A stretch of 64,000 nucleotides of DNA, taken from assembly GCF_003323715.1 (NCBI RefSeq), contig NZ_QOIN01000043.1:310001-374000 (forward strand), given 5' to 3'. How positions within the stretch are numbered: position 1 is the first letter of the stretch; each line of letters opens with the position of its first letter. Positions 24,744 through 32,136 of the stretch are shown here, piece after piece. The notes below the pieces were generated by a model. It did not search any database. It saw nothing but the letters and a program-made list of their open reading frames with translations, and was not told the DNA's origin. The position numbers were made by a program, and so were the translations under genes. The stretch is from Streptomyces diacarni. Its GTDB lineage: Bacteria; Actinomycetota; Actinomycetes; Streptomycetales; Streptomycetaceae.

Positions 24744-25250
24744 ATGCACCGCACGCACACCGTCATCGACAGCCCCCTGGGCCCCCTGACCCTGGTCGCG
24801 ACCGAGGGGACGCTGTCCGGCATCTACATGGATCCTCACCGGCACCGTCCCGCTCCCGAGACGTTCGGCGACAGCGACGCCGGCGCCTTCGGCGCGGCGA
24901 CGGAGCAACTCGGTGAGTACTTCGCGCAGGAACGCACCGCGTTCTCGCTTCCCCTAGCGCCGGAGGGCACCGGCTTCCAGCGCAGCGTATGGGCGGCCCT
25001 GGAAGAGATCCCCTACGGCGAGACCCTCTCCTACGGGCAGCTCGCCGAGCGGATCGGCAGGCCGGGCGCGGCACGGGCCGTCGGGCTGGCCAACGGGCGG
25101 AACCCGATCAGCATCGTCGTCCCCTGCCACCGCGTCATCGGCTCGACGGGGCAGCTGACCGGGTACGGCGGCGGACTCGAACGCAAACGCCACCTGCTGG
25201 ACTTCGAGCGCGGCGCGCACGCACCGCGGGCCGACGGCACCCTGTGGTGA
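24744..25250 (+). CDS. ogt: Methylated-DNA--protein-cysteine S-methyltransferase
   Basis: The 168-residue suicide repair protein removes O6-alkyl groups from guanine. The C-terminal domain is complete: FQRSVWAALEEIPYGETLSYGQLAERIG (helix-turn-helix), AARAVGLANGRNPISI and active-site IVVPCHRVIGS (Cys about 131), then LTGYGGGLERKRHLL. The N-terminal domain is short. There is no AdaA-like regulatory module. GAGAAGGGA lies before ATG 24744. It stands alone, 113 bp after the kinase. Confidence 0.95.
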   Translation: MHRTHTVIDSPLGPLTLVATEGTLSGIYMDPHRHRPAPETFGDSDAGAFGAATEQLGEYFAQERTAFSLPLAPEGTGFQRSVWAALEEIPYGETLSYGQLAERIGRPGAARAVGLANGRNPISIVVPCHRVIGSTGQLTGYGGGLERKRHLLDFERGAHAPRADGTLW

Positions 25251-25324
25251 AACGCCGGTTTGCCCGGCGCGTCAGCGGCCACCCGTGCGGCGTCACAGAC
25301 TCCGTCGTTTCCGAGGAGGACACG

Positions 25325-25456
25325 ATGCTCCGCGCCCTCGCCGATGTGCTTCGCTCGATCGGTGGCGCCATCGCCACCGTCGTCACGCTCCCCTTCCGGG
25401 CCGTCGCCCGGCTGCTCGGTGGGGCGTCCCACTCGGCGCGCCGCCGCCGGGTATGA
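25325..25456 (+). CDS. LPFR-motif small protein
   Basis: This 43-residue protein, MLRALADVLRSIGGAIATV then VTLPFRAVARLLGGAS and a basic tail SARRRRV, is a recognisable streptomycete small protein named after the LPFR motif. It has one hydrophobic or amphipathic segment (about 8-28) and a basic end, so it may associate with the membrane. No function is established as far as I know. GAGGAGGACACG precedes ATG 25325. It converges on the zinc dehydrogenase gene with only 11 bp between. Confidence 0.85.
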   Translation: MLRALADVLRSIGGAIATVVTLPFRAVARLLGGASHSARRRRV

Positions 25457-25467
25457 ACGACCAGCCC

Positions 25468-26535
25468 TCAGGACCGGGTGACCAGTGGCCCGCCGAAGTC
25501 CAGCAGGACCTTCGGCGGGCCGCTTCGTCCGCGCTCCAGGAGTGCGAACGCGTGCCGCACCGCGTCCGCCGACTCCGCCGCGACGACCTCGGCCACCAGC
25601 GGCCCGGCCTCCAGCACGCCCCGCTCGAAGAGGGCGACCGTGCGGTCGTAGTGGCTGACGCCGTGCTGGATGCCGAGGACGTCGACGCCCTGGAGGGAGA
25701 GTTCGCCGGGGACGAAGGAGACCGGTTCCCTGGCCACCCCGACCAGCGCCACGCGGCCGCCGCGCCGTGCCATGCGCAGCGCGGCGGTGAACGCCGAGGC
25801 GGCTCCTGACGCCTCCACGATCAGTGAGTAGGCTCCCTCGGGCACCTCGTCGGCGTGGTGGGCGGCGTCCGCGCCGCAGCCCAGTGCGAGGTCGAGTCCG
25901 GCCGGGTCGATGCCGACCGCGTCGACGGCGGCGGCGTAGTGGTGCGCGAACTGCACCGCCAGCAGGCCCATGGTGCCGGTCCCGATGACGGCCACCCGGT
26001 CGTCGAAGGCGAGCCCGGCGCGGCTGTACGCCTCCACGACGGAGACGGCCGGTTCGATCAGCGCCCCCGTTCCCTCCGGCAGCCCCGCAGGCAGCGGCGT
26101 CAGGGCGTGGGTGGGCACGCGCACGTAGTCGGCGGCGGCGCCCTGAAGGCCGTACAGGCCGGTCTCCCGCAGGGCCGCGCACCTTTGGGGCCGCCCGGCG
26201 TGGCAGGCGGCGCACCTGACGCACGGCACCATCGTCCGGCCGACCACGGGAGAGCCCACGGCGGGTGCCCCCTCGGGCGGGTCGTCGGCGTAGGCGGCCA
26301 CCTCGCCGTACCACTCGTGCCCGAAGACGTGCGGGAACGTCGTCCGCCCGTCCTGGAGGAACGCGGAGGTGCCGTGCAGGATCTCCAGGTCGGTGCCGCA
26401 GATGCCCACCTGCCGGGTGCGGACCAGCACCGTGCCGGGTGCGGGCGCGGGCACCGGCACCTCGGCCAGGTCGGTCTGCCGCAGGCCGGTGATGCGCGCG
26501 GCACGCATGGTGCCGCCGGGCCAGTTCCCCTTCAA
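25468..26535 (-). CDS. Zinc-dependent alcohol/sorbitol dehydrogenase (MDR family)
   Basis: This ~355-residue medium-chain dehydrogenase has catalytic zinc ligands in VGICGTDLEIL and FGHEWYGEV and a structural-zinc loop MVPCVRCAACHAGRPQRCA with the cysteine set. The nucleotide fold is VAVIGTGTMGLLAVQFA. It oxidises a secondary alcohol or polyol, or reduces the ketone. Start choice is open: TTG 26535 has AAAGGA 6 nt upstream, GTG 26559 has no site, and ATG 26508 begins the conserved MRAARITG. It is the last gene of the minus-strand metabolite cluster, 162 bp after the methyltransferase gene; it could be an independent gene. Confidence 0.88.
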   Translation of the reverse strand: MKGNWPGGTMRAARITGLRQTDLAEVPVPAPAPGTVLVRTRQVGICGTDLEILHGTSAFLQDGRTTFPHVFGHEWYGEVAAYADDPPEGAPAVGSPVVGRTMVPCVRCAACHAGRPQRCAALRETGLYGLQGAAADYVRVPTHALTPLPAGLPEGTGALIEPAVSVVEAYSRAGLAFDDRVAVIGTGTMGLLAVQFAHHYAAAVDAVGIDPAGLDLALGCGADAAHHADEVPEGAYSLIVEASGAASAFTAALRMARRGGRVALVGVAREPVSFVPGELSLQGVDVLGIQHGVSHYDRTVALFERGVLEAGPLVAEVVAAESADAVRHAFALLERGRSGPPKVLLDFGGPLVTRS

Positions 26536-26697
26536 CGGACGTCCTTTCGGGCTGCTCACGACGCGGGTCGTGCGGCACGCCGTGCACGCGCGCCGCTCGC
26601 TCTCCGGTGGATCATGGCACGGGGGCCGCCTCGGCGCACCGCCCGGGTGTGCGGGCAGCCAGGGGAGCCCGTCGGTGGCGGGCGCGGTGGCCGGTGG

Positions 26698-27345
26698 TCA
26701 GGCGCGGCGGAGCGCGACGAACTCGTGGGCGTCCTTGGACCAGCTATCCTCGGCCAGCCAGCCGGAGAGCGCCGCGAGGCGGTGCAGGGCCGCCGCCCCC
26801 ACGCGGGCCCAGGGGAAGGGGGTGCCGGCGGCGCCGCCGGCGCTCTCCATCCAGACGTGCAGCCGCTGGTCGACGTCCTCGGTGGCGACCTCCGCGAGCA
26901 GCAGGCCGCCGGGCGGCACCAGCCGGGCGACCCGGCGCAGCAGCAGCGCCGGGTCTCCGCCGATGCCGATGTTGCCGTCCATGAGGAGCGCCGTGTCCCA
27001 GGTGCCGGGCGCGGGCAGGGGTTCGAAGACGGAGCGGCGCAGGGCGCTGCCGCCGCGTGCGCGGGTGCGGGCGACGGCGGCCGGGTTGAGGTCGATGCCG
27101 AGCGAGGGGTGTCCGTCCGCGTGGAGTGCGGTGACGAGGCGGCCCGGGCCGCAGCCGATGTCGAGAACGGTGCCGCGGCAGCGGTCGAGCACGCTCAGGT
27201 CGGCGGCGTCGGCGGCCGCGCACCAGCGCTCCACGTCCAGCGCGAGCGACCAGCCGTCGCGGGCCCGCAGGTGGAGCGGCCCGCGGCCGTCGCCGATGGC
27301 CTCGGTGTAGGGGTCCTCCGTCCAGGCCCCGGCCCGTCCTGTCAT
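26698..27345 (-). CDS. Class I SAM-dependent methyltransferase
   Basis: This 215-residue protein has motif I VLDIGCGPGRLVTAL (about 60-74), acidic motif II LGIDLNPAAV and a substrate-pocket region ALLMDGNIGIGGDPALLLRRV. No class-specific substrate signature is visible. It overlaps the upstream DUF2064 gene by 4 bp (ATGA), so the two are translationally coupled and probably function together. Streptomycetes often carry this methyltransferase type next to a DUF2064 protein. Confidence 0.88.
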   Translation of the reverse strand: MTGRAGAWTEDPYTEAIGDGRGPLHLRARDGWSLALDVERWCAAADAADLSVLDRCRGTVLDIGCGPGRLVTALHADGHPSLGIDLNPAAVARTRARGGSALRRSVFEPLPAPGTWDTALLMDGNIGIGGDPALLLRRVARLVPPGGLLLAEVATEDVDQRLHVWMESAGGAAGTPFPWARVGAAALHRLAALSGWLAEDSWSKDAHEFVALRRA

Positions 27346-28073
27346 GGCCGCGCCCTTCTTGGTCCGCCGGGGAGGCGGGGGCGGTGGGGTCCCGTGGTCG
27401 GCACGCCCGAGGAGTCGGGGTCCAGCAGGCGGCGGAGCCGGTCGTGGGCGGCGGCGAAGCACGTGCCGGGGGCCGCGGCGGCGACCGCCGCGGCGTCGTC
27501 CGGCACGTCCACGTCCCGCAGTGCGGGCAGGTCGTGGACGCGCAGCCCGGCCGCCACCAGCCTGGCCCGCTGGGCGCGTCCTGTGGTGGGGGTGGACATG
27601 GGGACACCGCGCAGCAGAGCGGGGTCGGGGGCGGCCAGTCCGAGCGCCCAGAACCCGCCGTCCGCCGCGGGGCCGAAGAAGGCGTCGCGCTCCCGCCAGG
27701 CGTGCGGGCGCGTCGCGGGCGCCAGGAGCGCGGGGGTCAGCTGCGGTGTGTCCATGCCGACGAGCAGCGCGGGCCCGTCGCACAGGGCGAAGGCGGCGGC
27801 GAGCCGCTCGTCGAGGCCGCCCTCGCTCTGCGGCACGATCTCGAGCCGCCCGCCGCCCTCCTCGGGCCCCGGCAGCCAGGGCCCCGGTCTGCCGTCCAGG
27901 ACGAGGACGCGGCGCCGGGCGGGGGCCGCCAGCACGGCCCGCAGCGTGTCGGTGAGTGCCGCCGAGGCCAGCGCGGCCGCACCGTGCGGGGTGAAGACCG
28001 GGCCGAGCCGGGTCTTGGCCCGCCCGGGACGCGGTTCCTTGGCGATGACCAGCAGCGTGGTGGGCGACCGCAT
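27342..28073 (-). CDS. DUF2064 / TIGR04282-type glycosyltransferase-like protein
   Basis: The 243-residue protein has the GT-A or nucleotidyltransferase-like start LLVIAKEPRPGRAKTRLGPVF, a typical DUF2064 opening. LLVGMDTPQLTPALL takes the place of the DxD region, and FFGPAADGGFWALGL follows (DGG in the family is near invariant). It was named from arsenosugar clusters but its biochemistry is largely unverified. ATG 28073 overlaps the stop of the 34-residue peptide ORF (TGATG), and its own stop overlaps the methyltransferase start. The last 30 residues are Pro/Arg-rich. Confidence 0.85.
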   Translation of the reverse strand: MRSPTTLLVIAKEPRPGRAKTRLGPVFTPHGAAALASAALTDTLRAVLAAPARRRVLVLDGRPGPWLPGPEEGGGRLEIVPQSEGGLDERLAAAFALCDGPALLVGMDTPQLTPALLAPATRPHAWRERDAFFGPAADGGFWALGLAAPDPALLRGVPMSTPTTGRAQRARLVAAGLRVHDLPALRDVDVPDDAAAVAAAAPGTCFAAAHDRLRRLLDPDSSGVPTTGPHRPRLPGGPRRARP

Positions 28074-28177
28074 CACCGAACCTCGCCCCGTGCGGGCGGG
28101 GCGCCCGCGGTCTGACGCGCGGGGGCGCACGGCCCGGGGGTGACCTGAGCGGGCGGAGGCGGGGTCCGGCGCGTCAT
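28073..28177 (-). CDS. 34-residue Pro/Ala-rich peptide ORF, translationally coupled to DUF2064
   Basis: ATG 28177 is preceded by GAGGGAGAAGACCGT, a good ribosome site, and the frame stops in TGATG shared with the DUF2064 start. The product is rich in Pro, Ala, Thr and Arg with one Cys (in TPGPCAPARQ). It could be a coupling leader peptide, a tiny functional protein or an accidental frame. A 12-bp perfect palindrome lies 17 bp upstream. I do not recognise it, and nothing marks it as a RiPP precursor apart from size and location. Confidence 0.35.
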   Translation of the reverse strand: MTRRTPPPPAQVTPGPCAPARQTAGAPPARGEVR

Positions 28178-28193
28178 ACGGTCTTCTCCCTCG

Positions 28194-28205
28194 GACGCAT
28201 GCGTC
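28194..28205. promoter_or_regulatory. Perfect 12-bp palindrome GACGCATGCGTC
   Basis: It lies 17 bp upstream of the small peptide start and downstream of the acetyltransferase stop, in the largest gap of the cluster (92 bp). This is a candidate internal operator for the DUF2064-methyltransferase part. Confidence 0.4.
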
Positions 28206-28269
28206 GGTCCCTCCTCGGGTCGCCGCCGGGGTGGAGCTGAGGTGTGTGGACGGCCGGCCGCGGCCGGTG

Positions 28270-29448
28270 TCAGAAGCTGTCCGGGAGCCACGGCGTGGGT
28301 CCTGCGGCCAGCGCGTCGAGCAGGGCGAGGTCGCGTGCGTGCCCCTCCGCGAGGCCCAGCCGGGCGGCGTGCCGCAGCGTGAGGGCCCCCGCGTACCAGG
28401 CGGCCAGCGTGCCCGCGGGCAGACGCACGGCGCGCGACGAGGGGAGGCCTGCCGCGGGGCCGCCGCGCTGGGCGTGCAGCAGCCCTTCCTCGAACGTCAG
28501 CGCGTGGCGGGCGCTCTTGCCCTCGGGGGAGACGACCTCGAGGCCGACACCTCCGCTGGGGTGCGGGTCCCAGCCGCGGGCCTCGAGGGCGCGCCGTACG
28601 TCGAGCAGCGTCAGCACCCACGGGTAGCGGCCCTCCTCGCGCACCGCGTACTGGTCGAGCGCCCACTGCAGGGGGCTGGGGCGCGGCAGGACGGAGCGGC
28701 GGAAGCGGATCTCGCGCACCTGGGGGGAGCGGGCGGCGACCGCGCCGAGCAGGGCGGGCAGCGCGGCCAGTCCGTCGTGCCAGAAGTCGTGCACGACGGC
28801 GGTGACGCCCCAGGGGGTGCACGGTTCGACGGTGACGGTCGCGTATCCGGCGAGGTCGTCCTCGCGGGTGACGCCGAGTGTCAGCGCCCCCTCGGTGACG
28901 CGCTGCTTCCAGCCGTGCCACCAGGCGGGGCGGCGGACGGGCCCGTTCCAGCCGGCGGCGAGCCGCTCGCGCAGCCGGGCGCAGGCGGCCTCGTCGGGTA
29001 CGGAGACCGTGAAACCGCCCGGGGCCGGGGGGAGTTCGGCCGGGTGGAGCACGTACTCGGAGGCGACGGCGGCCGACTCCCAACCCCAGCGGCGGTAGAC
29101 ACCGGGCGCCGGGGTCCAGGCGGCGGCAAGGTGCGCGCCGTGTTCGTGGCGGAGCCGGTCGGTGCCCTCTTCGGTGAGGCGGCGGGCGAGTCCGGCGCCG
29201 CGCTCCCACGGGGCGACGGCGAGCCAGGCCACGCCGCCGGAGGGCACGGGGCGTCCGCCGAAGTGCTGCGCGAACGGCAGGAAGAGCCCGCCGCCGAGCA
29301 CGTGGGACCCGCGCACCGCGACCAAGCCGGTGCCGTGCGCGAGCAGGGTGGGAGGGTCGTAGGGCGTCTTGCCGAAGGCCTGCCGGGCCAGTGCGAGGTA
29401 GTCCTCGGTCTCGGTGGCGTCGGCGGCCGTGCCCACGCGGGTTTCCAT
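28270..29448 (-). CDS. Eis-like GNAT acetyltransferase (tandem GNAT plus C-terminal domain)
   Basis: This 392-residue protein has the Eis layout. The N-terminal GNAT domain contains VAWLAVAPWERGAGLARRLTEEG with its acetyl-CoA loop. A second GNAT-like half follows (about 150-280), and a C-terminal sterol-carrier-like region ends GPTPWLPDSF with the C-terminal carboxylate used in Eis catalysis. Eis enzymes multi-acetylate amines such as aminoglycosides or peptide lysines. It is coupled to the aminotransferase gene (TGATG at 29448-29452), so acetylation of the amino group installed by that enzyme is a reasonable inference. Confidence 0.85.
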   Translation of the reverse strand: METRVGTAADATETEDYLALARQAFGKTPYDPPTLLAHGTGLVAVRGSHVLGGGLFLPFAQHFGGRPVPSGGVAWLAVAPWERGAGLARRLTEEGTDRLRHEHGAHLAAAWTPAPGVYRRWGWESAAVASEYVLHPAELPPAPGGFTVSVPDEAACARLRERLAAGWNGPVRRPAWWHGWKQRVTEGALTLGVTREDDLAGYATVTVEPCTPWGVTAVVHDFWHDGLAALPALLGAVAARSPQVREIRFRRSVLPRPSPLQWALDQYAVREEGRYPWVLTLLDVRRALEARGWDPHPSGGVGLEVVSPEGKSARHALTFEEGLLHAQRGGPAAGLPSSRAVRLPAGTLAAWYAGALTLRHAARLGLAEGHARDLALLDALAAGPTPWLPDSF

Positions 29449-30614
29449 CAGGGCGCCCCCGTGGTGAAGTACCCGCCGACCGTGTCGCACACGTGAGCGA
29501 GCTCGGCGGCGTCGAGGTCGGGTCGTATGGGCAGGCACAGGGTCTGCCGGGACAGGTCCTCGGCGACCGGGAAGTCGTGGCGCCGGGCGGCGGGCCCGTC
29601 GAGCGCCGGCTGGTGCGGCAGGGGTACGGGGTAGCGGACGACGGCGTCCACGCCGGAGGCGGTCAGGTGGTCCAGCAGCCCGTCGCGGGCCGCTTCGGTC
29701 TCGGTGCGCACCTGGAAGAGGTGGTAGACGTGCTCCCCCTCCTCCCCCGGCTGCTGGAAGCGCAGCGGGAGGGGCGCGAGCCGTTCGCGGTAGGTGGCGG
29801 CGAGGGCCGCGCGGCGGGCGTTCCAGGTGTCCAGCCGGTCGAGTTTGTGGAGCAGCACGAGCGCCTGGAGGGTGTCGAGGCGCGAGTTGTAGCCCAGGAG
29901 GCGGTGGTCGTTCTGGTGCGGCTGCCCGAAGTGGCGCAGCAGGCGCAGTCGTTCGGCCAGCTCGTCGTCGCGGACGCTGACGGCTCCGGCGTCCCCGGCG
30001 GCGGCGAGGTTCTTGGAGGGGGCGAAGCTCCAGCAGCCGGCCGCCGAGGCGGTGCCGACGCGGACGCCGTGGCTGCGCGCCCCGATGGCCTGTGCGCAGT
30101 CCTCGACGAGGGTGACCCCGGCGTCGCGGCACAGGCGTGCGGCGCGCGGCACGTCGGCCGCCTTGCCGAACATGTGGACGAGGATCACGGCGCGGGTGCG
30201 CTCGGTAAACGCCTCGGGCAGCCGGTCCAGGTCCATCAGGAAGTCGTCGTCGCGGCAGTCCACGTACACGGGTGTGGCGCCGCGCCTGGCGATGGCCTGG
30301 GCCGTGGCGTGGAAGGAGTTGGCCACGGTGACCACTTCGTCGCCGGGGCCGACACCGAGCGCGTCCAGGGTGAGGATCAGCGCGTCGGTACCGGAGTTGA
30401 CGCCGACCGTGTGCGCGGCACCCAGGTAGCCGGCGAGACGCTGCTCGAACTCGGCCACCTCCTCCCCCAGCACGTAGCCGCCGCGCAGCAGCAGCTCTTC
30501 GATCCGCGCCAGCAACTCCTTCTCCCCGCCCTCGAACTGCGCGGGATAGCGGTACTTGGGAACGTGGCGGAACGTGGAGGCGTGCCCCTCGCCTGGAACG
30601 GTGTAGCCGCCCAC
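29448..30614 (-). CDS. DegT/DnrJ/EryC1/StrS-family sugar aminotransferase
   Basis: This 388-residue PLP enzyme of sugar-nucleotide aminotransferase type has VGVNSGTDALILTLDALGVGPGDEVVTVANSF (binding of PLP phosphate), LVEDCAQAIGARSHG (Asp to the pyridine N and Gln stack) and the Schiff-base lysine in FAPSKNLAAAGDAG. It converts a keto-sugar to an amino-sugar, as in dTDP-sugar pathways. GTG 30614 lies 2 nt after the cupin stop. No dTDP-glucose synthase or dehydratase is in the window, so the substrate must come from elsewhere. It is the only strong amino-sugar marker in the cluster. Confidence 0.92.
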   Translation of the reverse strand: MGGYTVPGEGHASTFRHVPKYRYPAQFEGGEKELLARIEELLLRGGYVLGEEVAEFEQRLAGYLGAAHTVGVNSGTDALILTLDALGVGPGDEVVTVANSFHATAQAIARRGATPVYVDCRDDDFLMDLDRLPEAFTERTRAVILVHMFGKAADVPRAARLCRDAGVTLVEDCAQAIGARSHGVRVGTASAAGCWSFAPSKNLAAAGDAGAVSVRDDELAERLRLLRHFGQPHQNDHRLLGYNSRLDTLQALVLLHKLDRLDTWNARRAALAATYRERLAPLPLRFQQPGEEGEHVYHLFQVRTETEAARDGLLDHLTASGVDAVVRYPVPLPHQPALDGPAARRHDFPVAEDLSRQTLCLPIRPDLDAAELAHVCDTVGGYFTTGAP

Positions 30615-30616
30615 GC

Positions 30617-31123
30617 TCAGTGCTCTTCCGCGATCCGGCCGTCACCGCGCCCGTAGTCGTCCTCCAGGCGCACGTTGTCCGAACCGTCGTCGTAGGTGGA
30701 CACCTCCACCAGCACGATGTCGGTGACGCCCTCCACGCGGTGCACGGCGCCCGGATCGACGTGGGCGAGCGTCCCGGCGGGCATGGGCAGCCGCAGCGTC
30801 TCGCCGTCACGCGTGGCCCGGTAGTGCATCACCGCCTCGCCCTCCAGGATGAAGTAGCTCTCCCTCTTGTGCTCGTGGTACTGGAGGGAGGTGCGGTGGC
30901 CTGCCCTGATCCGGATGAACTTGAACCCGTAGGGGCCGTCCGGCTCCTCCTCGTGCAGCCAGCGCTCCTGGCCCCACAGCTTGACGACCTTCTTGGTGTC
31001 GGCGAACTCGATGACCCGTACGCCCGGCGCCACCTCGCGGGGCGTACGGGAGGGGTGCGCGTCGGTGTCGTCCGCCGGCTCGCTGATGGCGGTGAAGACG
31101 GCGTCGGTCGCGGGGCTGCCCAT
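30617..31123 (-). CDS. Sugar-phosphate isomerase-type cupin (ManC/WxcM-like)
   Basis: The 168-residue protein holds one cupin domain: LWGQERWLHEEE, FIRIRAGHRTSLQYHEHKRESYFILEGEAVMHY with metal-binding HxH and Glu, and AGTLAHVDPGAVHRVEGVTDIVLVEVST. This arrangement matches the C-terminal type II phosphomannose-isomerase domain and related sugar epimerase/isomerase cupins. It would isomerise a sugar or sugar nucleotide before the transaminase step, although a binding role is also possible. GGAAGGACC lies before ATG 31123. Confidence 0.85.
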   Translation of the reverse strand: MGSPATDAVFTAISEPADDTDAHPSRTPREVAPGVRVIEFADTKKVVKLWGQERWLHEEEPDGPYGFKFIRIRAGHRTSLQYHEHKRESYFILEGEAVMHYRATRDGETLRLPMPAGTLAHVDPGAVHRVEGVTDIVLVEVSTYDDGSDNVRLEDDYGRGDGRIAEEH

Positions 31124-31145
31124 GGGCGGTCGGTCCTTCCGTGGC

Positions 31146-31205
31146 GGTTTTCCGGGCGGTTTCCGGGGAGGTGTTTCCGGGCCGGTTCTCCGGGGGTGTC
31201 CGGGG
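31146..31205. repeat. Degenerate 11-14-bp repeats (GGTTTCCGGG-like) in the cupin leader
   Basis: Four or five imperfect units of GGTTTTCCGGG / GGTTTCCGGGG / GTGTTTCCGGG / GGTTCTCCGGG occupy the gap between the transglutaminase-like and cupin genes. They may be a binding array or slippage product. Confidence 0.5.
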
Positions 31206-31209
31206 TTGG

Positions 31210-32136
31210 CTAGCGTGCGGAGATGTGCAGGGGCGCCTGGCGTCCGTGGTCGTGGACGACGGGGAAGAAGACCTCGGGCGGCCAGGTGAGCAGGTGCCAG
31301 ACGGCGCCCGCGACCGAACGGTTGTACGGCCAGGCGGCGGGTTCTGTCATGCCCCAGCGCGCGAAGGCGGTCAGCAGCACGGGGTCGGCCGGCACCCACG
31401 CACCGTCGAGGTCGAACTCCACCCAGTGGTGCAGGGTGGTGAACGGCGGCGCCACCAGCAGCCCGGCCCCGTGCCTGGCCCTGATACCGCGCCGCTCGGC
31501 CTCCCGCAGCAGGAGCCGGGTGGGGATGAGGCAGTTGGCCAGGCGGGTGGCGCGCGAGAAGCCCTCGTCCTCGATGACGCCGTCGGGCAGCACGTACAGC
31601 TCCCAGTCGGCGACGAGGGAGAGCAGCTCGGAGCGGTCCGCGTCGAACACGTGGGTGTCGGAGGGCAGTCGTGCTCCCACGGTGAACGTGCCCGGCGACG
31701 TCTCGCGCAGGCTGCCGGGCTCGCCGTGCCGCTCCAGCCCCGGCACCGGCGTGAACGCGCAGGCGCCCTCGTGGCGCTGGCCCGCGCACTCGGCGGCCAG
31801 CCGAAGCTCGTACCGGTGCGGCTCGCCGCTCCGCGCGGCGGCGTCCATGTCCGACGCCTTGCGCCTGAGCGCGCGGAAGTAGGGCGAGGGCAGGTGCAGG
31901 TAGGTACTGATGTTGTGCAGGTCGGTGCGCTCGAAACGCCGCTCGACTCCCTCACCGCGGTGCGGGAGCCCGTGGTCGAGGAGAGCGTCGAGGAGGTCGG
32001 GCCCGATGGCCCAGAACTCCTGCGCGAAGGCGGCGTCCTTGGCGAAGGTGCGGTGCGCGTCGGGGACCCGCAGGATCCGGTCGACGGCCTGCCTGAGCGT
32101 CTCGGGCGCGAACACGTCGGCCACCGGGGCGCTCAC
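31210..32136 (-). CDS. Transglutaminase-like (papain-fold) protein
   Basis: The 308-residue protein has the order Cys (NCLIPTRLL, about 205), His (TLHHWVEFDLDG) and Asp (WVPADPVLL). These are typical of the bacterial transglutaminase-like superfamily, with the His and Asp separated by about a dozen residues. The upstream 150 residues are alpha-helical in character and specific. Family members cleave or form amide bonds, or act as deglycases, amidotransferases and in biosynthetic acyl transfer. GTG 32136 overlaps the upstream GatZ-like stop (GTGA), so they are co-translated. The amide-bond role in this cluster is inference. Confidence 0.75.
   Translation of the reverse strand: MSAPVADVFAPETLRQAVDRILRVPDAHRTFAKDAAFAQEFWAIGPDLLDALLDHGLPHRGEGVERRFERTDLHNISTYLHLPSPYFRALRRKASDMDAAARSGEPHRYELRLAAECAGQRHEGACAFTPVPGLERHGEPGSLRETSPGTFTVGARLPSDTHVFDADRSELLSLVADWELYVLPDGVIEDEGFSRATRLANCLIPTRLLLREAERRGIRARHGAGLLVAPPFTTLHHWVEFDLDGAWVPADPVLLTAFARWGMTEPAAWPYNRSVAGAVWHLLTWPPEVFFPVVHDHGRQAPLHISAR

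Noticed and set aside
25855..28143. 762-codon frame opposite the dehydrogenase and methyltransferase genes
   Set aside because: Composition reflects antisense of well-supported minus-strand genes.
28073..28177. RiPP precursor peptide
   Set aside because: Size and position fit, but there is no leader/core pattern, no lanthipeptide, lasso, or YcaO-type enzyme nearby; kept only as a low-confidence peptide ORF.
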